A program made the translations under genes and the position numbers. From Bacteroidales bacterium (GTDB lineage: Bacteria > Bacteroidota > Bacteroidia > Bacteroidales > F082), in contig JAKIVD010000003.1 in NCBI GenBank assembly GCA_021647205.1, positions 62,001-126,000 on the forward strand: a DNA stretch of 64,000 nucleotides. The letters run 5' to 3'. The notes under the pieces were generated by a model. It saw only the letters and a list, made by a program, of their open reading frames with translations, did no database searches and had not been told where the DNA came from. Positions 1 through 9,578 of this stretch are shown here, in pieces (the stretch's first letter is position 1; each line of letters starts with the position of its first letter).

Positions 1-321
1 TTTTCGAGAAGTTTAGATGAGTCATTTTATAGTAGAAATACGGTGTTCTAAAAGTACTGCTTTTTTTTAAAAAGTCAAGTTGTTTTTAAAGAAACTGAAA
101 AGAAGCCGGCTGAAAAGTACCTTTTTGTGTCAATTCAGCCTTAATAATCACGGATATAAACTGATGAAAGCTAAACCGGAGGTGAAGCCCCCCTTAGCCA
201 CCGGCCAGTAAAAAAATGTTTCAGGAACAAGGGGGTAAACGCTTTGTTTTAAGGCAGGTGTTTGGTTTGGTGTTTTCAAGGGCACCGGTTGCCAGAAATC
301 GTTTATTGGTTTGAAGTTTGC
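1..321. other. gene-free left end
   Basis: I see no convincing coding region here. The stretch is AT-rich in its first 150 bases. It has one weak hairpin (GGCTGAA at 108-114 against TTCAGCC at 134-140, loop of 19), which could lie downstream of a gene outside the window. The minus-strand plug gene ends at its right edge. Confidence 0.6.
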
Positions 322-1602
322 CTATTTTGTGCGGTCTTCAACAGAGTTAATTTTTGCATATCCTACCAGCCGGTCGTATTCGGGAACTTTCTCACGGTAG
401 TACACATAAAACGTATAATCGTTGTCGGTTTCCCAGTGGTCCCCCTCGATAAGGGTAACATCGCCCCGGGTTTTCCCCTGTGGCACAACTGCGTACATAT
501 AATCGTAATATCCTTGCTTAAGCAAAAGGTCACCGCGGTACATCCGGGTATCCGGATCATACCTCATTTTATTTTTCTTGTCCAGTTTCCAATCGTTTAA
601 AGCACCCAGTATGTATATGTCCGCATTCCTGATCAGGTTATATTTTAAGGAGAAATCAACCCAGGCATATTCGCCTTCGATAGTGGTATTCTGATCCTTT
701 CGGGCCTTGACGAGCCTTTTGCCGTTGATGTCTTCAACCACCTCGTAAGGTTTATGGGCTTTGGGGTAATCGGTATGGAGGATAACATTATAGCCGTTCT
801 CATCGCTGATGATGCGGCGGATGTACATGCTCTGGTACCAGAAACTTTTCATGTCGAAATTCCGGAACTGGTTGCCGCCGTCAAAAACAATGCCGTCAGC
901 ATAATTGTATTCCAGTTGGTTCATCATTATTGAAGTAGGTTTCAATCCGCTTTTCATATTGTCCCACCTTCCGTTTTGCCTGATGCTCACACTGATGCGT
1001 TCTTCAGGTTCCGCATTGAAAAGGTCGGGTGTGAAAAGCATCAGGTCGATTTGCTGTTTTTTTCTTGTGAACAAAAGGTTTTTCGGGTAGTAGGGGATTG
1101 TTGCTTCAACCCTGACCAGTTGTTCTACCACGAAAAAACGGCGGGTAAAGACTACATTCTCGTCATTGGGTGTGTCCACGTACACCTTTAATATGTAGTT
1201 GCCGGATAATTTGATGCGCACCTCCGGATCGGGGAAAACAAGTTCGTAATGGATGTAGGCAGGTATGGCATTGAATGAGAAAGCATAATCAAGAATCTCG
1301 CCCTCATAAAACCCGTCAAGATATTCCATCTGTTCCAGGTCAGATGTTTCCCAGTCCTTTGTGCAATGAACCAGCGTGTACCTGAACAGGTAGGACTCTT
1401 CACTAAAATCATCGAAAGAAAGCCTTAGCCTGTCGTTCGAACCCAGGCGGATAACCGGTGGGTTCAACTGACCGGAAACATGGTGCAGCAATACGGTCTG
1501 AATATTATTGTCGTAGATACTGTCGTCATTCTTAACCTTTTGTGCGAAAATACCGTTGGTTAACAGCAACAGTAAATACACCGGAATCAGTCTGTACATC
1601 AT
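322..1602 (-). CDS. type IX secretion system plug protein (DUF5103 family)
   Basis: A 426-residue protein with a type I signal peptide (hydrophobic residues 4-19 ending ...FAQ). The rest has the beta-rich pattern and aromatic motifs of the DUF5103 family, including an RRFFVVEQ segment near residue 155 and a carbohydrate-binding-like C-terminal part (GALNDW, GYYDYMY). Family members occlude the SprA translocon of the type IX secretion system at the outer membrane when no cargo passes; that role is family knowledge, not seen here. Two adjacent ATG codons (1602 and 1599) could start it. It is divergent from nqrA with 140 bp between them. PorT, another T9SS part, lies at 30213. Confidence 0.8.
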   Translation of the reverse strand: MMYRLIPVYLLLLLTNGIFAQKVKNDDSIYDNNIQTVLLHHVSGQLNPPVIRLGSNDRLRLSFDDFSEESYLFRYTLVHCTKDWETSDLEQMEYLDGFYEGEILDYAFSFNAIPAYIHYELVFPDPEVRIKLSGNYILKVYVDTPNDENVVFTRRFFVVEQLVRVEATIPYYPKNLLFTRKKQQIDLMLFTPDLFNAEPEERISVSIRQNGRWDNMKSGLKPTSIMMNQLEYNYADGIVFDGGNQFRNFDMKSFWYQSMYIRRIISDENGYNVILHTDYPKAHKPYEVVEDINGKRLVKARKDQNTTIEGEYAWVDFSLKYNLIRNADIYILGALNDWKLDKKNKMRYDPDTRMYRGDLLLKQGYYDYMYAVVPQGKTRGDVTLIEGDHWETDNDYTFYVYYREKVPEYDRLVGYAKINSVEDRTK

Positions 1603-1742
1603 GTTAATTTATGAAAATGTGAAAGTAAACTTTTTTGTTTATTTAGAGTGGATAAAAATTTGATAAAATTGAAATTTAGCGAATAATGCAAAGGTTAATT
1701 ATCTAAATTCGCCAACTAAATAACACATGAATATATACGCGT

Positions 1743-3092
1743 ATGTCAACCGTTTATTCTATTAAAAAAGGCCTCGACATCAAGCTGATCGGCGGGCCAC
1801 AAAAAACCGTTGTTGACTTAAAAGCCCAAAGGTTTGCCATTAAACCACCCGATTTCACAGGCTGTTTTCCTAAAATGCTGGTCAAAGAAGGTGATGAGGT
1901 AAAAGCTGGTTCACCCTTGTTTTTTGATAAATACAGGGATGATATTTTATTCACAGCGCCGGTAAGTGGTAAAGTCCTGACGGTAAAAAGAGGTGCAAAA
2001 CGGCGTCTGCTTGAGGTTATCATCGAGTCGGACGGCAAAGAGGTTTCCGAAGATTTTGGAAAAAACAATATTGATGGGCTGAAGCGGGAGGCCATTATTG
2101 AGAAACTGTTAAAGAGCGGTGTTTGGCCGATGGTCAGGCAACGCCCTTATTCGGTGGTGGCCAATCCCAAAGATACACCGAAAGCCATTTTTGTCAACGC
2201 TTTCGACACGGCACCACTGGCCCCCGATTTTGACTTTATCGTAGAAGGCCGGGGCGAAGCTTTTCAGGCCGGACTCAATGTGCTGGCCAAGCTCACCAAT
2301 GGCAAGGTTCACCTGAATATTCATGCGAAGAAAACCACCTCCACGGTTTTCCTCGAAGCAAAGCATGTTCAGCTTAACCGGTTTGCAGGACCGCATCCTG
2401 CGGGAAACCTCAGTGTCCACATCAGCCGGGTTGACCCGATAAACAAAGGGGAAGTCATCTGGTATGCCGGCCCACAAGAAGTGATAACCATCGGAAAACT
2501 GTTCCTCGAAGGAAAATTTGACTCCGGCCGGATTGTTGCCCTGGCAGGCTCTGAGGTGAAAAAACCACAATATTACAAAACCTTTGTGGGGGCAAGAATA
2601 ACAAATATGGTCAGTGGCAATGTAACTGACGGCCATAACCGTTTCATCAGCGGGAATGTGTTGAGCGGAAACAAAATTGAAAAAGACGGTTTCGTCGGTT
2701 TTTACGACAGCCTTGTAAGTGTTATTCCCGAAGGGGACTATTATGAGTTTTTCGGCTGGCTGAAACCCGGTTTTGGCAAGTTCAGTGTTTCGGGAACTTA
2801 TCTTTCAAAGTTAACCCCCAATCGCAAATACCGCCTCGACACCAACTTGCATGGTGGAAAACGGGCATTTGTGATGACGGGAAAATATGAAAAAGTTTTC
2901 CCTTTCGATATTTACCCGATGCAATTGCTCAAAGCCATTATGCTCGAAGACATCGACCTGATGGAGAACCTCGGAATTTATGAAGTTGATGAAGAGGATT
3001 TTGCCCTTTGTGAAGTCATTGATACATCCAAAACCCAAATGCAGGAAATCGTCCGCAAAGGACTCGATTTGATGCGGATGGAAATGAGTTAA
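1743..3092 (+). CDS. nqrA: Na+-translocating NADH:quinone reductase subunit A
   Basis: First gene of a six-gene nqr operon. The 449-residue length is normal for NqrA. It is the peripheral cytoplasmic subunit without a flavin, linked to quinone binding. Near residues 50-85 it has the barrel-sandwich segment typical of NqrA and RnfC (KEGDEVKAGSPLFFDK, then APVSGKVL). It has no membrane segment, as expected. nqrB follows after 18 bp. The 140 bp upstream hold a near-consensus -7 box (TAAATTCG at 1704-1711) that may drive the operon. The complex couples NADH oxidation to sodium export at the inner membrane. Confidence 0.97.
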   Translation: MSTVYSIKKGLDIKLIGGPQKTVVDLKAQRFAIKPPDFTGCFPKMLVKEGDEVKAGSPLFFDKYRDDILFTAPVSGKVLTVKRGAKRRLLEVIIESDGKEVSEDFGKNNIDGLKREAIIEKLLKSGVWPMVRQRPYSVVANPKDTPKAIFVNAFDTAPLAPDFDFIVEGRGEAFQAGLNVLAKLTNGKVHLNIHAKKTTSTVFLEAKHVQLNRFAGPHPAGNLSVHISRVDPINKGEVIWYAGPQEVITIGKLFLEGKFDSGRIVALAGSEVKKPQYYKTFVGARITNMVSGNVTDGHNRFISGNVLSGNKIEKDGFVGFYDSLVSVIPEGDYYEFFGWLKPGFGKFSVSGTYLSKLTPNRKYRLDTNLHGGKRAFVMTGKYEKVFPFDIYPMQLLKAIMLEDIDLMENLGIYEVDEEDFALCEVIDTSKTQMQEIVRKGLDLMRMEMS

Positions 3093-3110
3093 TTATATAA
3101 GAATGATCGC

Positions 3111-4262
3111 ATGAAAGTGTTAAGAAATTTTTTAGATAAACAAAAGCCTCATTTTGAAAAAGGGGGGAAGTTTGAAAAACTCCATGCCATGTTCGATTCG
3201 GCGGAGACCCTCTTCTTTGTCCCCAATACGGTAACAGCGCCAAAAGGGGCCCACATCAGGGATGCCATCGATATGAAAAGAACAATGATCGTAGTGGTTG
3301 TTTCGCTTTTTCCGGCGCTGTTGTTTGGCACCTGGAACATCGGCTACCAACATTTCCTCTCGCTCGGACAGTCGCCTGATTTTTGGGCCATGCTCGGCTA
3401 CGGGGCGCTAAAGGTTATCCCCCTGCTCATCGTTTCGTATGGCGTAGGCCTGGGACTTGAAATCTTATTTGCCCAAATCCGGGGGCATGAGGTCAACGAA
3501 GGTTTCTTCGTTTCCGCCATGCTTATCCCCCTCATTGTCCCGCCTGATGTTCCCTTGTGGCAGTTGGCACTTGCCGTAGCTTTTGCTGTGGTATTTGGTA
3601 AAGAAGTGTTTGGGGGAACGGGCATGAACATTGTAAACCCGGCCCTGCTGGCACGTGCTTTTTTGTTCTTCGCTTATCCTGCCGATATGTCGGGCGACAA
3701 GGTTTGGATTGCAGAAAAACTGGACTCTTTCTCAGGGGCAACACCGCTTGGAGATGCACTGGTTGGCAACTTCGACAACACGCCTTCATTTTACGATATG
3801 TTCATGGGGTTTATCCCTGGTTCAATAGGGGAAACTTCAACACTGATGATCCTGATTGGCGGTTTGCTTTTGCTGGTAACCGGAATCGCCAACTGGCGGG
3901 TGATGTTCACGGTATTTGCCGGTGGCTGGATTATGGGACTGCTGTTTAACCTTTGGGGTGCCAACGATTACATGAATATCCCGGCCTGGCAGCACCTTAT
4001 TATGGGTGGCTTTGCATTTGGTGCCGTTTTTATGGCTACCGATCCGGTAACGGCTACCCAAACCACCAAAGGAATGTACTATTATGGGTTTCTAATCGGT
4101 ATGATTGCTGTTCTGATCCGGGTATTCAATCCAGCATATCCCGAAGGCATGATGCTGGCCATTCTGCTGATGAATGTATTCGCCCCGCTGATTGACCATT
4201 ACGTCATTGAATCGAATATTAAAAAACGGCTGAAACGATTAAAAGTTGCAGTTCGTAGCTAA
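3111..4262 (+). CDS. nqrB: Na+-translocating NADH:quinone reductase subunit B
   Basis: Integral membrane subunit of 383 residues with about ten hydrophobic helices. It has the flavinylation motif D-S-F-S-G-A-T ending at Thr211, where ApbE attaches FMN through a phosphoester bond in this family. Other NqrB landmarks are GTGMNIVNPALLARAF (around residues 168-183) and FMATDPVTA near residue 305. It is downstream of nqrA and upstream of nqrC (21 bp). It is part of the sodium path and carries riboflavin and FMN cofactors in characterised homologues. Confidence 0.97.
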   Translation: MKVLRNFLDKQKPHFEKGGKFEKLHAMFDSAETLFFVPNTVTAPKGAHIRDAIDMKRTMIVVVVSLFPALLFGTWNIGYQHFLSLGQSPDFWAMLGYGALKVIPLLIVSYGVGLGLEILFAQIRGHEVNEGFFVSAMLIPLIVPPDVPLWQLALAVAFAVVFGKEVFGGTGMNIVNPALLARAFLFFAYPADMSGDKVWIAEKLDSFSGATPLGDALVGNFDNTPSFYDMFMGFIPGSIGETSTLMILIGGLLLLVTGIANWRVMFTVFAGGWIMGLLFNLWGANDYMNIPAWQHLIMGGFAFGAVFMATDPVTATQTTKGMYYYGFLIGMIAVLIRVFNPAYPEGMMLAILLMNVFAPLIDHYVIESNIKKRLKRLKVAVRS

Positions 4263-4283
4263 CGAATATTAAAAGGTAAAAAT

Positions 4284-5024
4284 ATGTACACGAACGGTTA
4301 TATTTTTAGGTACGCAGCCATCATGGTAATTATTGCTGCAGCGCTCTTGTCGCTGGCAGCCGTATTGCTGAAGCCATTTCAGGAAAGGAACATGGCAATA
4401 GAGAAAATGGGTGGCATTTTGGCTTCGGCAGAAGTTGAAGGTGTTGAAACAGCAAATACAATTGAACTGTTCAACCGCTTTGTTGTTGAAGAGCTGGTGG
4501 TTGACAAAGATGGAAATGCAGCGCCATACAAAGACGGTAAAATGGAAGATGGACCGGCCTTTAAAATCGACATGAAAAAGGAATTGTACAAAAAGTCGAA
4601 AGGCGAAGCTTTTCATTTACCCATTTACCTTATTAACAAGGATGGCAAAACAGTTTATGTGCTGCCCCTTCGCGGGACAGGACTCTGGGGCCCGATTTGG
4701 GGAAACATTGCTTTAAAAGAAGATTTCAACACTGTAGTAGGTGTTACCTTTGACCATAAGGGCGAAACACCCGGACTGGGCGCCGAAATTACAACTGCCG
4801 CTTTCTGCGATCAGTTTGTGGGTAAGACAATTTTCGGCGATGATGGTCATTTTATGTCCATCATGGTGGTGAAAGGCGGTGCCCAAAAACTCCCGCAAAA
4901 TATGCAAATTCACGGCGTTGACGCCATTTCGGGCGGAACAATTACCAGCGATGGGGTCAATGCCATGATTAAGGATGTCTTATCAGCTTATTTACCTTAC
5001 ATTAAAAAACAGAGAGCACAATGA
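4284..5024 (+). CDS. nqrC: Na+-translocating NADH:quinone reductase subunit C
   Basis: A 246-residue protein with one N-terminal membrane anchor (residues 8-28) and a periplasmic FMN-binding domain. GLWGPIWGNIAL near residue 132 and ETPGLGAEI near 156 are classic NqrC/RnfG motifs. The flavin-attachment motif reads D-A-I-S-G-G-T with Thr219 as acceptor. The Ala usual before that Thr is Gly here. The stop overlaps the nqrD start by 4 bases, suggesting translational coupling. FMN attachment would need ApbE, encoded at 8487. Confidence 0.96.
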   Translation: MYTNGYIFRYAAIMVIIAAALLSLAAVLLKPFQERNMAIEKMGGILASAEVEGVETANTIELFNRFVVEELVVDKDGNAAPYKDGKMEDGPAFKIDMKKELYKKSKGEAFHLPIYLINKDGKTVYVLPLRGTGLWGPIWGNIALKEDFNTVVGVTFDHKGETPGLGAEITTAAFCDQFVGKTIFGDDGHFMSIMVVKGGAQKLPQNMQIHGVDAISGGTITSDGVNAMIKDVLSAYLPYIKKQRAQ

Positions 5025-5677
5025 GCAAAGAACAAAAAGAAAGAGAACCCTTGTTCTCCACCAAAAATATCAAACTGCTGACAACACCTTTAAACCTCAG
5101 TAACCCGATTACCGTGCAGGTGTTGGGTATTTGTTCGGCACTTGCCGTAACAGCCAAACTGATGCCGGCAATTGTCATGTCGATTTCCGTTATGGTGGTG
5201 ATGGCTGCATCAAATGTTGTTATTTCACTGCTGAGGAACGGCATCCCGCCGAGAATCAGGATTATTGTTCAACTGGTGGTGATTGCCACCATGGTTATTC
5301 TTGTTGATCAGGTACTGAAAGCTTTTGTTTACGATGTGAGCAAGCAGCTTTCTGTTTTTGTGGGATTGATTATTACCAACTGTATTATCATGGGGCGCCT
5401 GGAAGCGTTTGCCATGGGGAACAAGCCCTGGCCGGCTTTCCTTGATGGTATCGGGAATGCCCTCGGCTATGGACTTATCCTTGTTGTCATTGCGTTCCTC
5501 AGGGAGTTGTTCGGTTCGGGAACAATCTTCGATTTCCGTGTCATCCCCCAGGGGTTTTATGATTTTGGTTACGTCAACAATGGCTTGATGATCCTTCCGC
5601 CCATGGCGCTGATTACCGTTGGTGTCATTATCTGGATACAGCGTTATTACACCCGCGAATTGATTGAGGAAAATTAA
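5021..5677 (+). CDS. nqrD: Na+-translocating NADH:quinone reductase subunit D
   Basis: A 218-residue membrane subunit with six predicted helices, related to RnfE. TNCIIMGRLEAFA near residue 120 holds the conserved Cys (with the partner Cys in NqrE) that coordinates the intramembrane iron centre in solved NQR structures. GNALGYG and RELFGSGT are further family landmarks. Its start overlaps nqrC by 4 bases and nqrE follows after 23 bp. Confidence 0.96.
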   Translation: MSKEQKEREPLFSTKNIKLLTTPLNLSNPITVQVLGICSALAVTAKLMPAIVMSISVMVVMAASNVVISLLRNGIPPRIRIIVQLVVIATMVILVDQVLKAFVYDVSKQLSVFVGLIITNCIIMGRLEAFAMGNKPWPAFLDGIGNALGYGLILVVIAFLRELFGSGTIFDFRVIPQGFYDFGYVNNGLMILPPMALITVGVIIWIQRYYTRELIEEN

Positions 5678-5700
5678 TTTTAACCTGAAAATTCACTCCG

Positions 5701-6318
5701 ATGCAAGAAATATTTAACATATTTATCAAGTCCATTTTTATCGACAACATGGTATTTGCCTATTTCCTGGGCATGTGTTCTTACCTGGCTGTCTCCAAAA
5801 CGGTAAACACCTCGGTAGGCCTGGGCTTCGCCGTGGTTTTTGTACTTGGCATTACCGTCCCCGTCGATTACCTGTTGAACGAATACGTTTTGAAAGAAGG
5901 TGCAATGGTTTGGCTGGGGCCTGAATTTGCAGATGTTGATTTGAGCTTCCTGAGCTTTATCCTGTTTATTGCCATCATCGCATCAATGGTGCAACTGGTT
6001 GAGATGATTGTTGAGAAATTCTCACCGGCACTGTACGCCTCTCTTGGAATTTTCCTTCCATTGATTGCCGTAAACTGCGCCATCCTTGGTGGCTCGTTGT
6101 TTATGCAGGAAAGGGATTACCAAAGTGTTGCCGAAGCCACTTCATTTGGTTTGGGTTCGGGTGTGGGCTGGTTCCTTGCCATTGTTGGTATTGCTGCCAT
6201 CCGCGAAAAAATCCGTTACTCAAATGTACCACCGGCACTGCGGGGGCTGGGGATTACTTTTATCATCACAGGATTGATGGGTATTGCGTTCATGAGTTTT
6301 CTTGGAATTAAATTGTAA
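5701..6318 (+). CDS. nqrE: Na+-translocating NADH:quinone reductase subunit E
   Basis: A 205-residue membrane subunit related to RnfA and paralogous to NqrD, with inverted topology. [11 protein letters not shown] near residue 23 and [15 protein letters not shown] near residue 120 hold the conserved Cys residues that bind the iron centre between NqrD and NqrE. Length and helix count are normal. It sits between nqrD and nqrF, with an 18 bp gap to nqrF. Confidence 0.96.
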   Translation: MQEIFNIFIKSIFIDNMVFAYFLGMCSYLAVSKTVNTSVGLGFAVVFVLGITVPVDYLLNEYVLKEGAMVWLGPEFADVDLSFLSFILFIAIIASMVQLVEMIVEKFSPALYASLGIFLPLIAVNCAILGGSLFMQERDYQSVAEATSFGLGSGVGWFLAIVGIAAIREKIRYSNVPPALRGLGITFIITGLMGIAFMSFLGIKL

Positions 6319-6336
6319 TAACAAAATCAAAATAAA

Positions 6337-7596
6337 ATGACTTTACTTCAAGTTGGAATCGGTACAGTTGTTCTTGCCAGTATCGCTATTTTCCTGGTTA
6401 TTACACTGCTTTTGGTTGCAGTGCTGCTTTTGGCCAGGAAAAAACTCATGCCGCAAGGCAAAGTGAAAATCAGGATCAACGAAGAGAAAGAGATAGAAAC
6501 CGATCCGGGCTCAACTTTATTGTCAACGCTTTCCGCACAGAAAATCTTCGTGCCTTCGGCCTGTGGTGGTGGTGGTACCTGTGGCATGTGCCATGTGCAG
6601 GTCAACAGTGGCGGTGGCACCATTCTTCCTACCGAAAAGGGCTTCTTTACGCGAAAAGAACAAATGAACAACTGGCGCCTGGGTTGTCAGGTAAAAGTGC
6701 GAGAGGACATGGACATCCATGTGGCACCCGAGATTTTTGGTATTAAAAAATGGGAGTGTGAAGTGGTGTCCAATAAGAACGTGGCTTCATTTATCAAAGA
6801 ATTTGTTGTGAAACTCCCCGAAGGGGAAACACTCGATTTCCGCTCCGGCGGTTATATCCAAATTGATGTCCCGAAAATTCTTGTGGAATTTAAAGATATG
6901 GATATCGATAAGGAATACCATGACGAATGGGATAAATTCAAGATGTGGGACCTGAAGATGAAAAATGGCGAAGAAATTACACGCGCCTATTCCATGGCCA
7001 ATCATCCTGCCGAAGGGAATATCGTGATGCTGAACATCCGGATTGCCACGCCACCCTGGGACAGGAAGAAAGGCGGGTTTATGAACGTAAACCCGGGAAT
7101 TTGTTCCTCCTATATTTTCTCACGCAAACCCGGCGACAAAGTGACCATTTCGGGCCCTTACGGGGAATTTTTCATCAAGGATTCCGACAACGAAATGATG
7201 TTTATCGGCGGTGGTGCCGGAATGGCACCCATGCGTTCGCATATTTTCGACCTGTACGAAACCAAAAAAACCAAGCGGAAAGCTACTTTCTGGTACGGCG
7301 GCCGTTCATTGCGCGAACTTTTCTATGTGGACCATTTTGAAAAAATTGAGAAGGAGAACCCCAATTTTAAGTTCCAGGTTGCTCTTTCCGAACCCCTGAA
7401 AGAAGATAACTGGAAAGGATATACCGGGTTTATTCACCAGGTGATTTACGACAATTACCTGAAAAACCATCCCGAACCGGAAGAAATTGAGTATTACCTT
7501 TGCGGACCACCGATGATGAATGCGGCAGTATTGAAAATGCTCGACGAACTGGGAGTTCCCGACGAAATGATCATGTTTGACGACTTCGGAAGTTAA
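6337..7596 (+). CDS. nqrF: Na+-translocating NADH:quinone reductase subunit F
   Basis: The NADH-oxidising subunit, 419 residues. It has one N-terminal membrane helix (about 5-28), a plant-type [2Fe-2S] ferredoxin domain with CGGGGTCGMCH near residues 77-87 and a later Cys in WRLGCQ, then a ferredoxin-NADP reductase module. That module has RAYSMAN for FAD binding (about residue 215), GGGAGMAPMRSH for NAD binding (about 290) and a C-terminal CGPPMMN. Electrons go from NADH to FAD, the iron-sulfur cluster and then the membrane subunits. It is the last gene of the operon and is followed by a strong terminator. Confidence 0.97.
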   Translation: MTLLQVGIGTVVLASIAIFLVITLLLVAVLLLARKKLMPQGKVKIRINEEKEIETDPGSTLLSTLSAQKIFVPSACGGGGTCGMCHVQVNSGGGTILPTEKGFFTRKEQMNNWRLGCQVKVREDMDIHVAPEIFGIKKWECEVVSNKNVASFIKEFVVKLPEGETLDFRSGGYIQIDVPKILVEFKDMDIDKEYHDEWDKFKMWDLKMKNGEEITRAYSMANHPAEGNIVMLNIRIATPPWDRKKGGFMNVNPGICSSYIFSRKPGDKVTISGPYGEFFIKDSDNEMMFIGGGAGMAPMRSHIFDLYETKKTKRKATFWYGGRSLRELFYVDHFEKIEKENPNFKFQVALSEPLKEDNWKGYTGFIHQVIYDNYLKNHPEPEEIEYYLCGPPMMNAAVLKMLDELGVPDEMIMFDDFGS

Positions 7597-7606
7597 ACCG
7601 AAGAAA

Positions 7607-7640
7607 AAAAGGGGCAATTTGAAAAAAATTGCCCCTTTTG
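7607..7640 (+). terminator. terminator after nqrF
   Basis: AAAAGGGGCAATTT (7607-7620) pairs perfectly with AAATTGCCCCTTTT (7626-7639), with a loop of about five bases and a T-rich 3' arm. It begins 10 bases after the nqrF stop and closes the nqr operon. Confidence 0.9.
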
Positions 7641-7710
7641 TTCTATAGGCAACTATTGTTGCAGAAATCTGTCATTAAGAAACAAATACTATTCACCTTG
7701 TTCAACTAAA

Positions 7711-8460
7711 ATGAGAAATATTCAATTTTCCTTAATTGTTTTTATCCTCGTGTTTTCTTCCGGGCTTTTTGCGCAGGATTATATTTATTTACGTGACCAG
7801 CAAAAACGCATCGCTGCAAAAAATATCAGGATCAGCGGTAGTGAAATCAGGTACGAAAGCTATGACAAAACCGGCGGACAGGTTTATTCCCTCCCATCCG
7901 GTCAGGTAAGTTTAGTTGCATACCAAAACGGAGAAGTCAGGTTGATTGAACGGAAATCAAAAATCATTAGCCGTTATGACTTTAAACGCAATTTATTTAC
8001 CTACCACCTGTTCGATCTGGTGGTCAATAATTTTACTGTTTCCTACGAACGTATATTAAAATCTGGTAAAATCGGAATCGAAATCCCACTGTCGTTTGGC
8101 TATTCAGAAAATAATTCCGGATACGACGATTTGAGCAATAAGTTTTATTCAGGGCTCTACCTTAATTTTTATCCGACCGGACAGGGAAAGGTACGCTATT
8201 TTATGGGGCCTGGAATCAGGATAGGCGTTGGCCATAACGATTATGGCTACTACGATGGGAATAATTATATCGAAAACAACTCAGATTCTTTTTACGGTAA
8301 ACTGTTGGTCAATAATGGGATCATCTACAGCCCCATCAGCACACTGAGCCTTTCGGCAATACTTTCGCTGGGTATCCGCTACTTTCCGGAAGCCAATTAC
8401 AGCAATGAGGTGGTAAAAACGGTTGCCGCTTTTTCATTTAACCTGGCCTACCGGTTTTGA
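7711..8460 (+). CDS. secreted protein of unknown function, possible outer-membrane barrel
   Basis: I do not recognise a named family. The 249-residue product has a signal peptide (residues 1-21, cleavage after ...GLFAQ). A short polar region follows, then alternating aromatic and polar strands from about residue 95 to the end (SYERILKSGKIGIEIP, GLYLNFYPTGQG, MGPGIRIGVGHNDYGY), ending in the aromatic residue Phe (LAYRF). This is the usual look of a small outer-membrane beta-barrel. It lies between the nqr terminator and apbE, and its stop overlaps a possible TTG start of apbE. Confidence 0.6.
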   Translation: MRNIQFSLIVFILVFSSGLFAQDYIYLRDQQKRIAAKNIRISGSEIRYESYDKTGGQVYSLPSGQVSLVAYQNGEVRLIERKSKIISRYDFKRNLFTYHLFDLVVNNFTVSYERILKSGKIGIEIPLSFGYSENNSGYDDLSNKFYSGLYLNFYPTGQGKVRYFMGPGIRIGVGHNDYGYYDGNNYIENNSDSFYGKLLVNNGIIYSPISTLSLSAILSLGIRYFPEANYSNEVVKTVAAFSFNLAYRF

Positions 8461-8486
8461 GAAAAGGCCGTAAATTGTATTTTTCA

Positions 8487-9491
8487 ATGAACAGGTTTTC
8501 CTTATTGCTTCTGGTCTTTCTGGCCGCATGTACTTTTCAAAAGGAAACACAGCCCGTAAAAATACAGGGCGAAGCCCAGGGCACGTATTATTCCATTACT
8601 TATTTCGATAGCACAAACCGTGATTTTCAGATAGAAATCGATTCCATTTTGGATGCTTTTGACCAGTCTGTCTCACTCTGGGTGCCCAATTCGGTTTTGT
8701 CGCGGGTAAACCAAAATGATTCCACAGTTGTTCTGGACGATTATTTTCAACGCAACTTCCGACTGTCTGTTGAGGTTGCCGAAGCCACTGAAGGCGCGTT
8801 CGATTTCACGGTAGCGCCACTCGTAAAAGCATGGGGCTTTGGATTCGATGGCAATAGAAAAGTAGATCAACATATTATCGACAGCTTATTGCCTTTGGTC
8901 GGTTTCCGAAATGTAAAGATTCAACAGGCTGAGGTGGTCAAGAACGACCCCCGTATCACTTTCGATTTTAACGCGATAGCCCAGGGTTTCTCGGTGGATG
9001 TTGTCGGCGCCTGGCTGGAAAGCAAAAACATCAATAATTACCTCGTTGACATTGGTGGAGAGGTAAAAGCCAAAGGCAAAAAACCGGATGGCTCTCTTTG
9101 GAAAGTAGGGGTCGAAAAACCGGCAAAAAACAAGAATGATGAACGTGTGTTAAAAGCTGTTGTTGCACTTCAAAATAATTCAATTGCCACATCGGGAAGC
9201 TACCGGAAATTTTACGAGGAAAACGGCGTCCGTTATTCCCACACCATCGATCCGCAGACTGGTTATCCGGTACAGCACACCTTGTTGAGTGTCTCCGTGT
9301 TGGCCAACAATACGGGCTTGGCCGATGCTTACGCCACTGCGTTTATGGTCTGGGGATTTGAAAAATCCAAAACCTTTGTCGAACGCAAGCCTGGGCTGAA
9401 TGCTTTTTTTATCTACTCTGATTCGTCAGGAAATTACCGGACTTATGCCACCGAAGGTTTTAGGGAAGTGATTACAAAAGAATTTGAATAA
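8487..9491 (+). CDS. apbE: FAD:protein FMN transferase (ApbE), lipoprotein
   Basis: A 334-residue ApbE that transfers FMN from FAD to Thr residues of target proteins such as NqrB and NqrC in the periplasm. I chose the ATG at 8487 over an upstream TTG at 8457 because it gives a clean lipoprotein signal (MNRFSLLLLVFLAAC, lipobox Cys15). Landmarks are GEAQGTYYSITY near the N-terminus, DFNAIAQGFSVD near residue 165, and the metal and flavin binding RYSHTIDPQTGYPV near residue 250. Its place close downstream of nqr fits a maturation role for that complex. Confidence 0.93.
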   Translation: MNRFSLLLLVFLAACTFQKETQPVKIQGEAQGTYYSITYFDSTNRDFQIEIDSILDAFDQSVSLWVPNSVLSRVNQNDSTVVLDDYFQRNFRLSVEVAEATEGAFDFTVAPLVKAWGFGFDGNRKVDQHIIDSLLPLVGFRNVKIQQAEVVKNDPRITFDFNAIAQGFSVDVVGAWLESKNINNYLVDIGGEVKAKGKKPDGSLWKVGVEKPAKNKNDERVLKAVVALQNNSIATSGSYRKFYEENGVRYSHTIDPQTGYPVQHTLLSVSVLANNTGLADAYATAFMVWGFEKSKTFVERKPGLNAFFIYSDSSGNYRTYATEGFREVITKEFE

Positions 9492-9524
9492 AACGTATTT
9501 CCTTTTCGGTTCACGGAAATAAGT

Positions 9525-9555
9525 TCTGTTTCATTTCTTTGTTTTATTACCTTTG
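9525..9555 (+). promoter_or_regulatory. Bacteroidota-type promoter for flavin reductase-rubredoxin gene
   Basis: TACCTTTG at 9548-9555 matches the -7 box TAnnTTTG exactly. A TCTG at 9525-9528, 19 bp further up, resembles the -33 TTTG. The box lies 23 bp before the ATG at 9579, which argues against the GTG start at 9555. Confidence 0.65.
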
Positions 9556-9578
9556 TGGGCAATCACAAAGTAAATATT

